Source of the DNA: Scortum barcoo
Taxonomy: Eukaryota; Chordata; Actinopteri; Centrarchiformes; Terapontidae
Direction: 5' to 3'
Length of the DNA: 64,000 nucleotides
Assembly (NCBI GenBank): GCA_023238725.1
Contig: CM041546.1
Location: 17,437,492-17,501,491, forward strand
Part shown: positions 45,297-57,424 of the stretch, piece by piece
Position numbering within the stretch: the stretch's first letter is position 1
How the letters are laid out: the number at the start of each line of letters is the position of its first letter
Position numbers and translations under genes: made by a program
Notes under the pieces: generated by a model
The model's database searches: none
Seen by the model: the letters and a program-made list of their open reading frames with translations, nothing else
What the model was told of the DNA's origin: nothing

Positions 45297-48200
45297 CAAA
45301 TTTGCACATAAATAAGGAGCCAACTTTGCTTTGAACGGGAGGTCGGGGGAGAAAGCATCAGAAAGGGAGAGAGAGTCAGAGATACAGAGTGAAGTGTTGG
45401 AGCCACAGCTGCCTCCTGGCTGGTCGCAACCGGACCTAAACAAAGTTCAGCATTTCAAGCTCCGCAAGTGAGTTTTTTTTTTCTCATGTTTGAAAAAAGT
45501 AAGCAAAGATATTTATCATTTATTCGCCCCCCTCTGCCTCAGTTTTTCTTCCTCTCCTTAGCTCCTGGCCCTGAGCTCTCTCAGTTTTGCCCTCAAAGAC
45601 TCCTCTGTCTTCTGTGGCGACATCCCTGGACTCGGGGGACAAGTGTGTGTGTTTTTGAGGGCTGTGGGCTTTGTTGTGACTGCACTGCACTGTTGACGTG
45701 CTGGGCCATTAACGGCCACATACAAGCACAGTGCAGAGATAGAGAGATGCACACATAAAAAAAAAAGTGTATGAATGTGTGCAAAAAGAAATCATTAACA
45801 GCTGCTTCCCAATTCAAGCATACCCGGAATGTGTGCACCAATAAACATGTCCGCATGCACTAAATATTAGTTTCAGCTGACTTACATGGAGTGGCTCAGA
45901 ATCAATATCTCAGCTGTTGACTCAATACTTAAAAATCCCTTTTAACCGCCTCCCCGTCATCTACATCTTCCCTTCATGACTCACCGCGGATTTACGGGAT
46001 CAAAGACTTCACCTGAGTTCACCTGGCAAGTCGACGCCATATGAAGTGCAGTTGTTCCTAATTTCTTTCACGCTTACTGGAAGAATATATGCACCAGTCA
46101 AACACACCCCCTCACAAATGCAAGATATTTATGAATGTGCCCTCAGACACTTTCAAATCCATGCACACATTTATGCCACATAAATCGCAGTATGCAGGCA
46201 CTTTACATTCTTAATTGGATTGAAATTTTCTCGTGAAACACATCTGCAATAACCACTTGAGTATCACCTACTAAAAGGTCAAGAGTGAGTAACAGCTTCT
46301 TTCGTATTGAAGCCCTCGCTGTATCATTCATAATCCTAGAAAACATATTACATAGCTTCTCATAATGTATTAACATCAGACATTTTCCATGTACATTATG
46401 GCTTTCTTTCAAGTTGGGTGTACCGTGCTTGAAGAGGTTGGTTCTGAGGGACGAGTTCTTGGAGAGAGGAGCGATACAGGAACGAGTTGAGCTGGTGCGG
46501 GTACTTATCGATCAGCCTTGGAAGTTATGAACTAGCTGTCATTTCCCTTTCATGAACAGCTCAATAGGTATTGACTGCAGATGAAAAGCGTGTGCAAGTA
46601 TGGCCCGGCCTTAAAGACAGGACAAAAAGAGGAGATGGCGAGAAGAATGACGACAATGACGACAGCATATGGGCCCTTGACATGCACAGTCATCAGTGTG
46701 CACAGATGGACACACAAGGACTGAGCTGAGACAATAAATTCACACCCATGCGCCATGAGTGCATTCTTTTATGCAAGGCCAAGCCCGACACGGACACATA
46801 GGTAAACGTCCAAACCCCCGTAAACACACAACACATCCAGTGGTACATACATCTGGCTAAGTGGTCTAGTGCTGTTTGATACGTGATGAGATCACAGTAA
46901 GAACATATAGTCATGTGGAGAGAGAACAGGAGGGGAGATAAAGACGGGGATTGGAAATGGAGGGCGAAGAGGGGGGAGCTTTGGCAGATAGAGGTGTATA
47001 GATGAGCGGCACTGTGGGAGAGTGGGGGATTTGTGGAGGTGGCGTGTGGCCACGTCACTGCGTGCGAGACCTCAAGTCGTTGTGTGCGCAGGCAGTGGAC
47101 ATTGACAGGCATGTGTCGCCCACTGAGCACCATCCAGATCACAGACGCTCTACAAGGCACAGATGAAGGGAGGGCTTTGGGCCTCCCTAATCCCGGCTCA
47201 TCCGTGTTCCATGTTCTGCGGCTCCCAACCATGCTTAGCAGAATTTCACGCCGGAGTCTTTCTGCAAACCGAAAACCAGCGTGCTACACTAAAGGGATCA
47301 GGCCAGGGTGGCAATAGGATGAGCAACCTTTTGTCACTCACAGACACCACTTGGTCTCTTTTCACTGTGTTTTGGCTATCTTCTTTCACGTCTGCTTTCA
47401 CTTCTAGTTTTCAAATCACATTACTGTGTTTCTAATAATTTTATCCAACCTCATTTCTAATGTGAGCAGCCCAGTTCACTCAAGAGAAACCATCTCATTG
47501 GCCATCCCTGAGTGTAGTGAGCAGAACGATGTTTGTGCAGGGACGAGGCTCAGACACAGGGTGGGGGCAAAGAATGGAATTAAAGAAAATGTTTAAAAAG
47601 GAAGACGAAAAATAAAGGACAGAAGGTAGATAGCAACCTCCCCCAGCAATCTACTTTACTAAACAGGAGCGCCCACAGAAAAGGAAGCATGGTTTGAATT
47701 GCTGCCACGCGATGCCAGCTGATGCCATCCCTCTCCCGGAGACACAGGCATATTGCTGCGGGCGCAAAGGGAGCAAATCCACACCAGAACTAAGTCTCCC
47801 TGAAGAATGGTAAAGCAGGAAAACAACAACTAAGCATGTTAGTTTCACCGCCACGAATATGCATGTGTGTTGGCAGGAGAATGAAAGACGAGTGGCCCTT
47901 TGCAAGCCTAGACAATTACAACAGAGCAGCACTGTTATGTGCTGCACAAATAACGCCTCCCCAGGAATCACCAGTGATGGGAAGCAAATGTGAAAGCTGC
48001 CATTGGATTTTTTGTGATGAGCAGAAGAATGCGGGTATTTGCTGCATGTTATCTCAAAAGCCAAATACATTAGGGGCTATTCAACACATAGAGGGTTGAA
48101 TCTTTTAGCCCATTCATTCTGGGCATTTTCATCATTCTGTTTGTCTTTAGGGCAATTTATTCTCTTTAGATTGGTTTTGATTCAACACAGTCTGAGAATC

Positions 48201-48975
48201 TGCATGATGAAATACTTCACTGTAGTTGAAATCCTATAAGGAACCCACCATTAGTAAAATCACCTAGTATATCATGGACTGTAGGTACACAACAGCGGCA
48301 CACTTTGAAGCACATGGCAGAGCTCAAATCAGGCTGATCTTACACCAGAACACTTGGCTGTTTGAGAGCTTGAAGTTACCTCCCTGTTGCCTACTCACAC
48401 ATCCTAATTACAAGATAGATAGGCCTATCCTAGCAGTTCTGTGTGATCGCTAGCCTGTCTCCGTCTCTGTGCTTAGGCATACAGCCGACTGCTGAGCAGT
48501 TTACTTCAGCTTTGATAGCAACAGCATCAACAGCAGGACCTAATGGGGTGCATGACCGAGAGATCTGAGCACAGGCCTTCCATATGCATCTCCCCACTGC
48601 ATCACAAATCTCATGCAGCATTACCATGGGCCCGGGAGAGAGGGGTAAGCTACGCTACGCTAGCAAAGTTCAGTCACGTAGCATCACAGTAAATGGGATT
48701 TTTCAAATTTGTGTGTGCGTGTGCATTCTAGTGTGTGTCTCTGTGTGTGTGCAAAATGTGAGCACAGCCACTTTGGGTTTGTAATTTGCAAAGAGTGTGC
48801 AGAAGCTTCGCTAGTGTGTGTTTGAATTTCTTGTGTGTGAACGTGGCACTGAATGTGTGTGTGTAGAATATCATTATGCGTATGCGTGTTTGTAACCGCC
48901 TCTGTGCAAGTACATGGTGAGATGTTGTTTACTGCCTCTTCGCCGGCTAGACTGCATGACGGCAGTCAACACCGA

Positions 48976-48993
48976 GGGGTGGGGGGGTGGGGG
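48976..48993 (+). other. G-quadruplex-prone run
   Basis: G runs of 4, 7 and 5, split by single T residues, give a canonical quadruplex-forming sequence on the plus strand. Confidence 0.72.
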
Positions 48994-49899
48994 TAAAATA
49001 GCGGATGGGTGAGGGGAGACAGCGCCAGGGTTATATAGCGGCTAACTGGGGAGCTGTTAAGTTTTATGTTAATTGAAGGGGCTTACACAGAACTCTATTG
49101 ACAGTTAACATGCCCTTCAAGGTGTTCTTTGTGGTTCAGCACTTCTGTCAAGACAGAGGCAGTCATTTTGCTTCACCTTTATTTATATGCTTGACTACTC
49201 AGAACATTATGGAACACTGTGGGGCCCAGTAATAGATGTAGAAGGGGGGCAGGTGTGTGCGCGGGAGGTCAGATGCCTCGCAGACGACCCAACCAGGTGT
49301 TTGGGCCCTCCGTGAGTCATCCAATGGGGGGAGGTTTTGTCCAAGATGGGGTAACCGGGGGTAGGGGAAGAATAGAAAGTAATGAATGAACAGCTATGAG
49401 AGTTTTCTGGATATTGTGCAAACCTGACAAGGTGAGAAGCAGAGTACGAGAGGTTAATGAATATATTTTTGTGCATGGTTGTGTCTTAAGGAGGTAATAC
49501 TTGAAAATGAGCCTGTTTTGACCTCTGCAACAATCATAATACACGTTGACCTAGATACAAATAATACAGACTGAATTTCGCATGACCCTGTCTGCATGTT
49601 TGAAGCAAAGAAGCATATTTCATTTGAATTCATGAACACACTTGAAGACTGTTTTGATAAGTGGAGTGTGAGTGTCACTGCCATTTCATGTCTAATTGGT
49701 CGGGCATACATCTCTAGACAGGACTAGACAGGGTTTCCCACTCGAAGATCAGAAGACTCAAATACCAGCCCAGTCTTCCATCACGCCACCAAGGTCACCT
49801 GTCACTTAGCACCCCTCGACCACTGTGCATGTTTGATTTGGTTGACACATTAACAGACAACTGTGACATTTAGTTGTGGATGCTAAGAAGACTATGCCC
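48994..49899. other. Gene-free sequence
   Basis: No gene is seen. On the minus strand, 49720-49800 faintly resembles a tRNA-like fold or SINE head, but the match is too weak to call. Confidence 0.5.
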
Positions 49900-50190
49900 T
49901 TTAAACTCCATCTTCACACTCAACAGCCCCGTGATTCTGCCAGAGCAGCAACAGGGCACGTTTTAAAAGTGTAATCGCCAATTAGTGCGTGATTAAAAAT
50001 GCATTGGAATCAATTAGTATTTAACATAAGGTGAAGTTAAACCACATACCGCAGTAGCCTCTGTTGCTGTACCGCCAGCCTACACCCTATTAATCAAATA
50101 CATGTTAAATTCATTATGCAACCACCAAATTAGCATCAGCACTTTTGCACTAAACGGAAATAACGAGGCTCTGATCCTCTGAACATTGTC
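49900..50190. promoter_or_regulatory. Candidate conserved non-coding element with paired homeodomain cores
   Basis: CAATTAGT occurs twice in the same orientation, at 49979-49986 and 50011-50018, 32 bp (about three helical turns) apart, with TGATTAAAAATGCATTGG between them. Further right are CCTATTAATCAAATACATG and CCACCAAATTAGCATCAGC. No coding frame is present. Confidence 0.4.
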
Positions 50191-50879
50191 ATTTTCGGTC
50201 AATAAGACAAGAAAGACCCCCCAGTAAAAGGACAGTGATGAAGTACAACAGGATAGAATGGAGTCACTATGCTAATATTAGCTTGGTTGAGAAATGTCAA
50301 GCTAGTGAGGTGCGCTACATGGCTACAGCTAATCATTTAGGTTAATTGAGGTTTCCAGAAACTTGGATCTCGTAGATTCTCCATCTCTGCTTCATGTGAC
50401 TGCTCCCCCACGAAGTCTCCACGTGTCAGTTGTAAAAAGGAAGGTACCCACTCTAATTATGTAACCCACTATTATCACGGTATGACCTACCACTAATTGG
50501 AGGAGATACTTGACAGTACAAGCTAATGTGAACAACATGAAACATTTTTCCCACACCCACCTCCTACAGAAATGAATGAAACAGCTTAATAAGACTGACT
50601 TTAATGTTCTTTTTTTTGGGGGGTGGGGGGGTAAACTTGTCAATGGGACAGTAAAGTCCCTCTAATCACTGGGCCTCTCTGGAGTCTATTTCACTACCAT
50701 CTTCTTCACCTCTGTGCCTTGGTCAGGTTGGCGAATCAATGACACAGAGGTCAAAATGTGTGCAGCTATGACCCCAAGGTGGCCGACCAGACGCCGAGCA
50801 CACTCCACTCCACTTCACTATGGCACCGGACCCCGTGCACATGCACAAACCTGCTCGTCGTGCAATAAAGATGATTTAG
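50191..50879. other. Gene-free sequence
   Basis: There is no gene. A T/G homopolymer junction (TTTTTTTTGGGGGG then TGGGGGGG) lies at 50610-50631. Confidence 0.5.
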
Positions 50880-51040
50880 CACTGTAACTCTACCTGCCCG
50901 CCACCACTCTTAGGTTTGTGTGCCTTTTGATTAATCATGAGCCAAGAGGGATTTATTGTATGGGGGATATTTGCCTCAGCGATTTAATAATGGTGGAGGA
51001 GGAACACAATTAATCAGAGGGGGTCCACGCATGCCCCCTT
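50880..51040. promoter_or_regulatory. Candidate conserved element with palindromic homeodomain site
   Basis: The perfect palindrome TGATTAATCA lies at 50928-50937, a pair of opposed TGATTA cores as bound by homeodomain dimers. It is followed by CAGCGATTTAATAATGG and CAATTAATCAGAGGG words. The block is non-repetitive and non-coding. Confidence 0.38.
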
Positions 51041-52761
51041 TCTGAAAACTGTGTAAAATTAATGACTATGAATATGTATATTTGTTTGTGAGATGCGGCA
51101 TACAGTGTGTGCACGCTCGTATTTGGGCTGCAGTAGTGCATACAGTGCTCAGTGGTAGTCCTGTGCTCAGTGAATAACACTGCCCATTGTGTGTTATGAA
51201 TATATATATATCTCATGGGTGGCCGGATATCATTGCACTAGCATGGCTTGGAGGAACTGCTTATTATTGAGTTTTGATTCAGCATCTACTGGTCCATCAA
51301 ATACCTCAACTTCTTGCGCTTGCACACACTGACAAAGCAAGAGAAGACACACACACACATATAGCCACAGCCACACACCTTCCTTTTCCCTTCCCTTGTG
51401 CAGCGAACACACACTCTCAGGCTCTTGCAGGTATGGGAACCTCCCTCCCGCTCTCATAATCATGTATGAGCAGCCTGGCACTATAGAAAATAATGATGTG
51501 CCGTCCTGTTGGCTCATTTATCAGCATGTTTTACAACAGGCGCCGGGTGGAAGTAATTAAACTCTGCCATCATTACAATGAGCCAGGCCCCCCTCTTAAT
51601 AGACACCCAATGAGACACTAGAGGCCTGCCTGGTAATTGTAGCTCTCTCTCTCTTCCTGTGTGTGTGTGTCTGTGTGTTTGTCTGTCTACAATCCCCTTG
51701 TTTCATGTGTGGTTTTAATTAGTGATGAAAAAGAGCTGATAGGCAATTGAGAAAAAGAGACAGAGCAAGTGAATTAGAGAAAGAAGGTTGGGGTCTTTGC
51801 TCTGTTGAGAGTTTTTCTTTGACCCCTTCATATAGCAATGGACAAGTAAAATAATCCACTCGGTAGAAAATGTGCATTACAAGTTGACATAGCACCATAT
51901 CACTGAAACAACATCACCTCGTGCAATATTTGATGGCCGCCATCATTTAAACTGTACTCAGCATTGAGACTGCGGGCTATTGATCAAACAATATTCATAA
52001 TTTTCAGCATCCACGTGTGCATTAACCATAGCCTGCTCAGAAGAACAGAAAACGGATGCTGAGGAGGAAAAGAAGAGAGAGGTTATGAGCCCAGCCAGTC
52101 GATAAACAGATAAATACCTTCCACGGCTAATCCAGCACTTATAAGATTTCTGTAATAATCTAATAAAAGCATACATTTATCTTTTCTGGGGACCGTGCAA
52201 TCCTAGAGCGATACAGAATGCATGTACTCAGTGCAATGTGGAGTCTCCTCTGTACGTGCTTTTATGGCAGTGTCCTCGGATATCATTAAGAAACTAACCT
52301 CCCAGGCTCAACACCGTAAAAAGAAAAAACGGAGAGAAACGCCACAAATAAAATTAATTCGATTTATTCGGTCCCTGCTCCTGAGACCAAATCAAATGAC
52401 TCAGGGAAGTTAGCTTGGTTGGACTGAGGTATCTGAAGCTCATCAGTCATGTTGAAACAATTATGGGCGCTTTCCTCAAGGATACATCAGCTATTAAGAT
52501 GCCTGATTGAAGATTTACATTAGATCACTTGCAAGCTCACTATACGCAGTAGTTCCTTTACCATACCTGCACCATTTAGTATCACTTACAGCTCTAATGG
52601 CACAATTACCCTTCACCACCAGCACTAATAGTGCTCTAAGAGAACCTTTTGACGTAGGGCTGATGTTATGACCCTCATACATACCCCTTCAAACCCCCAT
52701 CTACCTCCTGCTTCGATGTCTGCACTCAGCCCTTCCAAAGCTCCTGATCTCTAGATATTGA
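51041..52761. other. Gene-free sequence
   Basis: No gene is recognised. A TATATATATA run lies at 51202-51211. The interval 51505-51625, with CAGGCGCCGGGTGG, AGTAATTAAAC and CTTAATAGACACCC words, is likely another small conserved element. From 51640 to 51690 the sequence is CT/GT-rich. Confidence 0.5.
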
Positions 52762-52904
52762 TTAGGCCCAGAACCCCAACTGCAACTCCCACTCTGTTAC
52801 ACCGATTCTCCCCCTCCTTATCTGGCTCCTCTCCTTTGCCATGCTCTCTCTCTCTCCGCCCATCCTACTCCCTTGATAATCAAATAGGCCCAGACCCCAG
52901 ACTG
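52762..52904. repeat. Local direct repeat of about 21 bp
   Basis: TTAGGCCCAGAACCCCAACTG at 52762-52782 is repeated with small changes (ATAGGCCCAGACCCCAGACTG) at 52884-52904, 122 bp downstream. Both copies follow a GAT-rich word. It could be an old duplication or a pair of similar protein-binding sites. Confidence 0.55.
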
Positions 52905-53240
52905 GCGTCTTCAGCGCTGTACCAATTAGCTGGTGAACGGGTCTGGGGCCGGTGATAGTGGTACCAGCAGAGGTGGCGGCAAACACAGTAGTATCCAGGG
53001 AGGCTGTAAACATCCATTAGCGGTTAACCATCCCTACTCATTTTTCCTCCCCAAAGCTCTCTCATTAGTGCAGTGAGCCCTGACAGGTAAACAGCACTAA
53101 TGGGAATGGCCTATCAATAAAAGCCTTGCGTGTTAACAGGAAGTGCTAGCAAGGGGACCGAAAATACGGACCAACAGTGATAAAGAGGGGGGAAGGGGTG
53201 CATTCTCTGATATAAATAGCTCTAAACACGGGGAGGTGGT
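52905..53240. promoter_or_regulatory. Candidate conserved non-coding element
   Basis: Non-repetitive sequence with CATTAGCGGTTAACC, CTCATTAGTGCAGTGAGCCC, AGCACTAATGGGAATGGCC and TCAATAAAAGCC words. Several CACTAAT/ATTAGTG cores appear in both orientations. Frames across it have no domain. Confidence 0.36.
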
Positions 53241-54363
53241 GGGTTATTAGTGATAGATGTTGCATTGTGTGCTGCGATTGTGTTCCTGCACGCTTTGCTT
53301 AGAGGTGGGATGAATGCACTGTTGCAGAAACAACTAAGGAAGAGAAGTAGAAGCAATTTTCGCCAAGAAAAAGATCTAAGACATCATCTAATAAAATATG
53401 ATCTGAAGTCTTTTGAAAGTCACTTTGATGTGACTGTGGCAATGTTGGCATATAGTTGCCGTGTGCTCGCTGGGGTACTTCAAGGCATGACCTCAGGTGT
53501 TTCCAAGACTGTGTTTATGTGTGGTTACTGCGAGCCGTAGAATGCGCCACATCCCTTTGTGTTAATGCTTATACTTTGCGTATATCGCCGCTCACATGAA
53601 AGAGTGAGGGGAAACTGTAAGGGAGGAACAGGGAGGGACGCAAGTGAAAGAAGGAGAGAAAAAGTGAGTAAGGGTAGGAAGAAGGGCTGGGGGGGTGGGC
53701 TAGGGAGAGATGAGAGAGAGATGTTATTTATGTTTGGAGCAGGTTCACTCCGAGTTCACCTTACCATGAGACGTCCCCGGGCAGTGACAACCACACTGCT
53801 GCTGATGTGCGTGTGTCTGAGCTTTTGCAATTTCTTGCCAGTGCATTTGTGCATGTGCATTTCTTTATCTTCACATAAACATGTGTGCATACGTGTGTCT
53901 GAACCGAGGGTCAACCAGTGAGCAGTAACATCTTAGAGAGGACAAAGCATGTGGGGTGGATGCACTACATGGTGCACTGTGTGTGCTCTGCGTGTGTGTC
54001 AGGGGCCCATTACTAAGGCTGTGGAGCACTAAATCAGCAGTGCTACTGCAGTGGATAAAGCCAATGATACACGGATTACAGCCACACTCAGTCGCCGCTG
54101 CCCGCATTTATCCACAGCCAGACAGATAAAGAGACAGCGTGAGCATTTGTGTGCGTGTGTGTCTGTAGGTGTGTGCAGGGCTACTTATGGGCCTGTGCCT
54201 ATATGTATACATCTACATGTGTGTATGCTTGGAAATGCATCTATGTGGCTGTGCTCATCTGTGTGTGTTAAGCTGCATGATTGTAGGGCACCGCACACAC
54301 TTTGCCAGATTAAAGTGTGTATTTACACTACAAACTGAGAGATAGACAGGTAGGCAGATAGAC

Positions 54364-54368
<5 letters not shown>
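53241..54368. other. Gene-free sequence
   Basis: No gene is recognised. A plus-strand 96-codon frame at 53250-53540 has mixed composition but no motif I know. From 53590 to 53720 the plus strand is purine-rich. From 53800 to 54260 GTGTG words are common. Confidence 0.45.

Positions 54369-54398
<30 letters not shown>
54369..54398. repeat. (GA)n microsatellite
   Basis: Fifteen perfect GA units. Confidence 0.95.
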
Positions 54399-54405
<7 letters not shown>

Positions 54406-54962
54406 GAGCATTTAGAGCAAGAGTTAACTGCCATCATCAAGCAGAACCATGTTTGAGCAGTGTCTGTAGCCCGGGGTTGTATGGACTCTAATCCACCGCC
54501 AGACCGCTCCAATAAACAGTACCTTATCCATGTCGCACTGAGCCCACATTTACCACTTCAGCTGTCGCCACACAAACCCACTGGCACAGAACAAATTTTT
54601 TATATAAAAATATTTTTACAGCTTACCAAGGATGTATTCTGCAGTAATTCCTAATAAAGGTACAGGAGGGGAAATTCTGCAAGCAAAACTTAAATCAAGA
54701 GATGAACAGAAATTCTAGGTGACAGTTGGGAAAAAAAAATGTGCAAAGATAAGAAAATAATTTCATAACAGTTTTTATGTACAGTGTCCACACCACATCT
54801 AAGGGCCAAGTGCAATACTGTGTCCACCATCCTCCCTACAGTAGCTCCAGCCTTCTCCTCTAATACCACCCCATCCCCAGTTCAGCGTGGACCACTGGTC
54901 TAATTACGCAGGCTGACCTCCCACAGGTCACCTGAGTAAAGGCCCCCTAAAGATCAATATTC
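54399..54962. other. Gene-free sequence
   Basis: I see no gene. The last 150 bp may belong to the same degraded retrotransposon as the following relic, but nothing in it is recognisable. Confidence 0.45.
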
Positions 54963-55016
54963 ATTCTTTTAGATCTGTCATCCGCTTTTGACACTATCGA
55001 CCACGCTCTGTGTCTG
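54963..55016 (+). mobile_element. Relic of a LINE reverse transcriptase
   Basis: Eighteen codons read ILLDLSSAFDTIDHALCL. This matches the conserved motif around the first catalytic aspartate of non-LTR retrotransposon reverse transcriptases (usual form LLDLSAAFDTVDH), as in the L2, CR1 and Rex1 types common in fish. The frame is closed by a stop 12 bp upstream (54948-54950) and runs into a CCCC-rich insertion downstream, after which no further motif is visible. The copy is therefore dead. The clade cannot be fixed from so short a piece. Confidence 0.65.
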
Positions 55017-57044
55017 CCCCGCCCCCACCCCCATCTCCCCATCTCCCCCTCTCTGTTCTTTATTCATCTATTTACCCCCCATCCCAACCCCCATATCAAT
55101 GCTTGAACTGGGCCTCTACTCACTGATACAGGGGGAAGCTGGTACTTTTGAGTTTTTCCCACTTGAACACTGTTATTTCTAACTCATTTCCATACATTTC
55201 CACTCACTTAGATATGGTGGAGGTAGCTACTGTAATTATATTATCGGGCACATTTCTATTTTTCTGCCCAAAAGCAGAGGAAATAAGGAGCAAATAAAGT
55301 AACAAGCCTTGTTTATCATTCATCTTATATCAAACGTGTCACATGGGGCATCCACAAAAGCTGTGATTCAGGTGCTTATTTGGAGTAAACACACTTAAGT
55401 CATTTCACTCTACTCCATGTATACTAAATCCTTTAAGACTGCAATTGACACGTGTAAGTCAAAAATAGCATATGTATAGATGCTGATACAAGTAGTGTAT
55501 AAAAACAAAGCTAAACATGCAAACAAATGCACTCGCTTCCCCTAACACTCTCTCACTTATTAATCCCCCCAGTAGATATGAGAGTTAACTTGATATTATA
55601 TACTGTGTGTAGTTGAGGTAACTTCTTATTTTTAATGGGGCTTTGGGGAGACGGGGTGTTAGGGGTAAGAGGGTAAAAGTCCGGCACCCTAAGCTAAATT
55701 CAGACACTCATCTTTCCACCTGTAGTGCAGCACTGACTTTGGCCGGGCCCACTGGCCTCAAATTCTCCTCAGCAGTGTTATTGTAGATAAGCACCACGTG
55801 GCTAATGAACAGAGAGAGGGCTTGTTGAAGGTCAGCCTCTTCATTTAGGGGCCCTCCAATGGGCTGGCCCACTCTGCATGGCTAAACGCATCATCATAAT
55901 AATGCCAAGGACCTGCCGTTTTAAAACTCTTGCATCCTTTTTTTTCCACCCCCCATATTGCCTGGCATACTTTACTTTACATCTCCGATATCCCCCTTCA
56001 TCAGAATTATGTTGATTTTCCCGTTTCTTTCTGAAAGGCTTTTAAAGGTCTTGGCAATTATCCTTTTCTGGATGTGCTTAGAGAAGGATGCTGTCCATCC
56101 GGTGTCTGCTGATGATAGGAAAACATGATTTAACACAATCAGAGATGCAAAGCTAGGCTGGATAAGGGTGCTGATGTGACTGGGTGCCAAGGCCGGCCAA
56201 GGTCATGTTCATCTGCATGATTAAGGGAGATGAATTCTGCCCTGACCTCTGGATTATGCCAGAAGGAAGCACTAAAGTATGTATGAGTATGTCTATGTGT
56301 GTGTCCTTTCTTAAATTTGGAAATATCTTTGGAGAATTTATGAGATTTTCTCCCCCATACACACTTTTGTCTAATTTCTTTTCAATTAAACATGACTATT
56401 ATCTTTTTCCTTTCCCCTGCTCTGCACTAAACTATCTCATCCCTTGATTCTTGGTGGATACAGTGAGGGTGAAGAGGGTCTTTCTCTTCATGTCCCTCTT
56501 TACTTCCCACCTCCTGGATGAAGGAGAGGTGGATGTGGTCTCCCTGCTCTCTACTGTCCCCTCCTGGAGGGACCAGGCAGCTGGTATCCACACACTGACA
56601 CCTGCCCGTCACACTCACGACGCAGAGAAACTCATTTATTAAGACCCTGCACTTCTGTGAAAATTCAAACAACATAGAACTGTGCTATTTAATGCTGCCT
56701 GTTCTTCGATATCTGATTAATATTAAAATACCTTCCTCAAGGGTCTCAGTGAATGAAATTTCACTGCAAGAAACCAGAGTTTATGTCAGCATTAATAGGA
56801 AATGGCAAGAAAACCTGGTCTGCTAAACTTTTATTGTGTTTTGATTACCAAACTCAGGAGCGAGGTGTATATTTGTGCACACTCTGTGCTATTTTAATCT
56901 ATCTGCTTTATTGTCCTTCAAACAATGAAATGTGAGTACCATACTGCAGATCTTCCCTGAAAGCATTCATTTAAGGGATAATTTTGTGTCTGAAATCAGG
57001 AGCGGGTGGCAGTGGCCCCTTTTAGCATAGTACTGTACATTAAA
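55017..57044. other. Gene-free sequence
   Basis: No gene is recognised. C-rich words fill 55017-55100. The interval 55780-55940, with CACGTGGCTAATGAAC, GGGGCCCTCCAATGGGC and AACGCATCATCATAATAATG words, is a likely conserved element. A CCAAGGCCGGCCAAGG repeat lies near 56187, followed by a CCAAGGTCA nuclear-receptor-like site. The frames at 56184-56675 on both strands show no domain. Confidence 0.45.
55780..55940. promoter_or_regulatory. Candidate conserved non-coding element
   Basis: A short non-repetitive island between C-rich and T-rich stretches, with a CACGTG E-box, CAATGGGC and CATCATAATAATGCC words. There is no coding frame. Confidence 0.32.
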
Positions 57045-57067
57045 GTATGCTGTACTGTACAGCATAC
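57045..57067. repeat. 23-bp palindrome with one central base
   Basis: GTATGCTGTAC (57045-57055) and GTACAGCATAC (57057-57067) are perfect complements around a single T. A related TACTGTAC word lies just upstream at 57031-57038. The arms stop cleanly. Confidence 0.9.
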
Positions 57068-57330
57068 AGCCGATGAAGGTTATTCCCGTTAATACAAAAA
57101 CATTCTCAGCCATTTACTGTCATTCCTGCCCCAGCCCTTGTTTCTTCCCAGTACCTACTCCTTGTTTCTGTAAGTGTCCAGTCCAGCTCTACAGCCAGCC
57201 CCAGTATGCCAGCTGGCTGAGGGAACAGCCAGGAGCCTTATTTACCCATACCCCCCCCAACAGAGTCCCCCCTATGAATACTAATGTTGCTACAGGGCCA
57301 CGGTGGAAGAGAGGATTGGAACAAGGAACA
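57068..57330. other. Gene-free spacer
   Basis: There is no gene. C-rich words (ACCCCCCCC near 57250) precede the AAAG tract. Confidence 0.5.
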
Positions 57331-57338
57331 GAAAGAAA

Positions 57339-57423
<85 letters not shown>

Positions 57424-57424
57424 G
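57331..57424. repeat. Long (AAAG)n tetranucleotide microsatellite
   Basis: About 94 bp of GAAA units with one AGAAG slip near 57340. All plus-strand bases are purines, and the repeat is a mirror repeat, the type known to form triplex H-DNA. The Lys-Glu-Arg frame and Phe-Leu-Ser frame across it are artefacts. Confidence 0.97.

Larger units (their letters stand above)
43171..48975. other. Gene-free sequence
   Basis: No gene is supported. The 179-codon minus frame at 46693-47232 is Ser/His/Cys-rich, without a domain. The palindromes at 43969 and 45280 and the G-rich run at 45096 are listed separately. A poly-A/poly-G junction lies at 44768-44787. The interval 44800-44860 (CACGTGGGCC, CATCGATTAGG) and the interval 47030-47300, with many CpGs, may contain conserved elements. 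The rest is ordinary. Confidence 0.45.

Noticed and set aside
46693..47232. 179-codon open frame on minus
   Set aside because: Ser/His/Cys-rich, no domain, no splice or promoter context, and no repeat-free conserved motif.
49720..49800. tRNA-like or SINE-like fold on the minus strand
   Set aside because: A- and B-box-like words are too degenerate, and no stable cloverleaf can be drawn.
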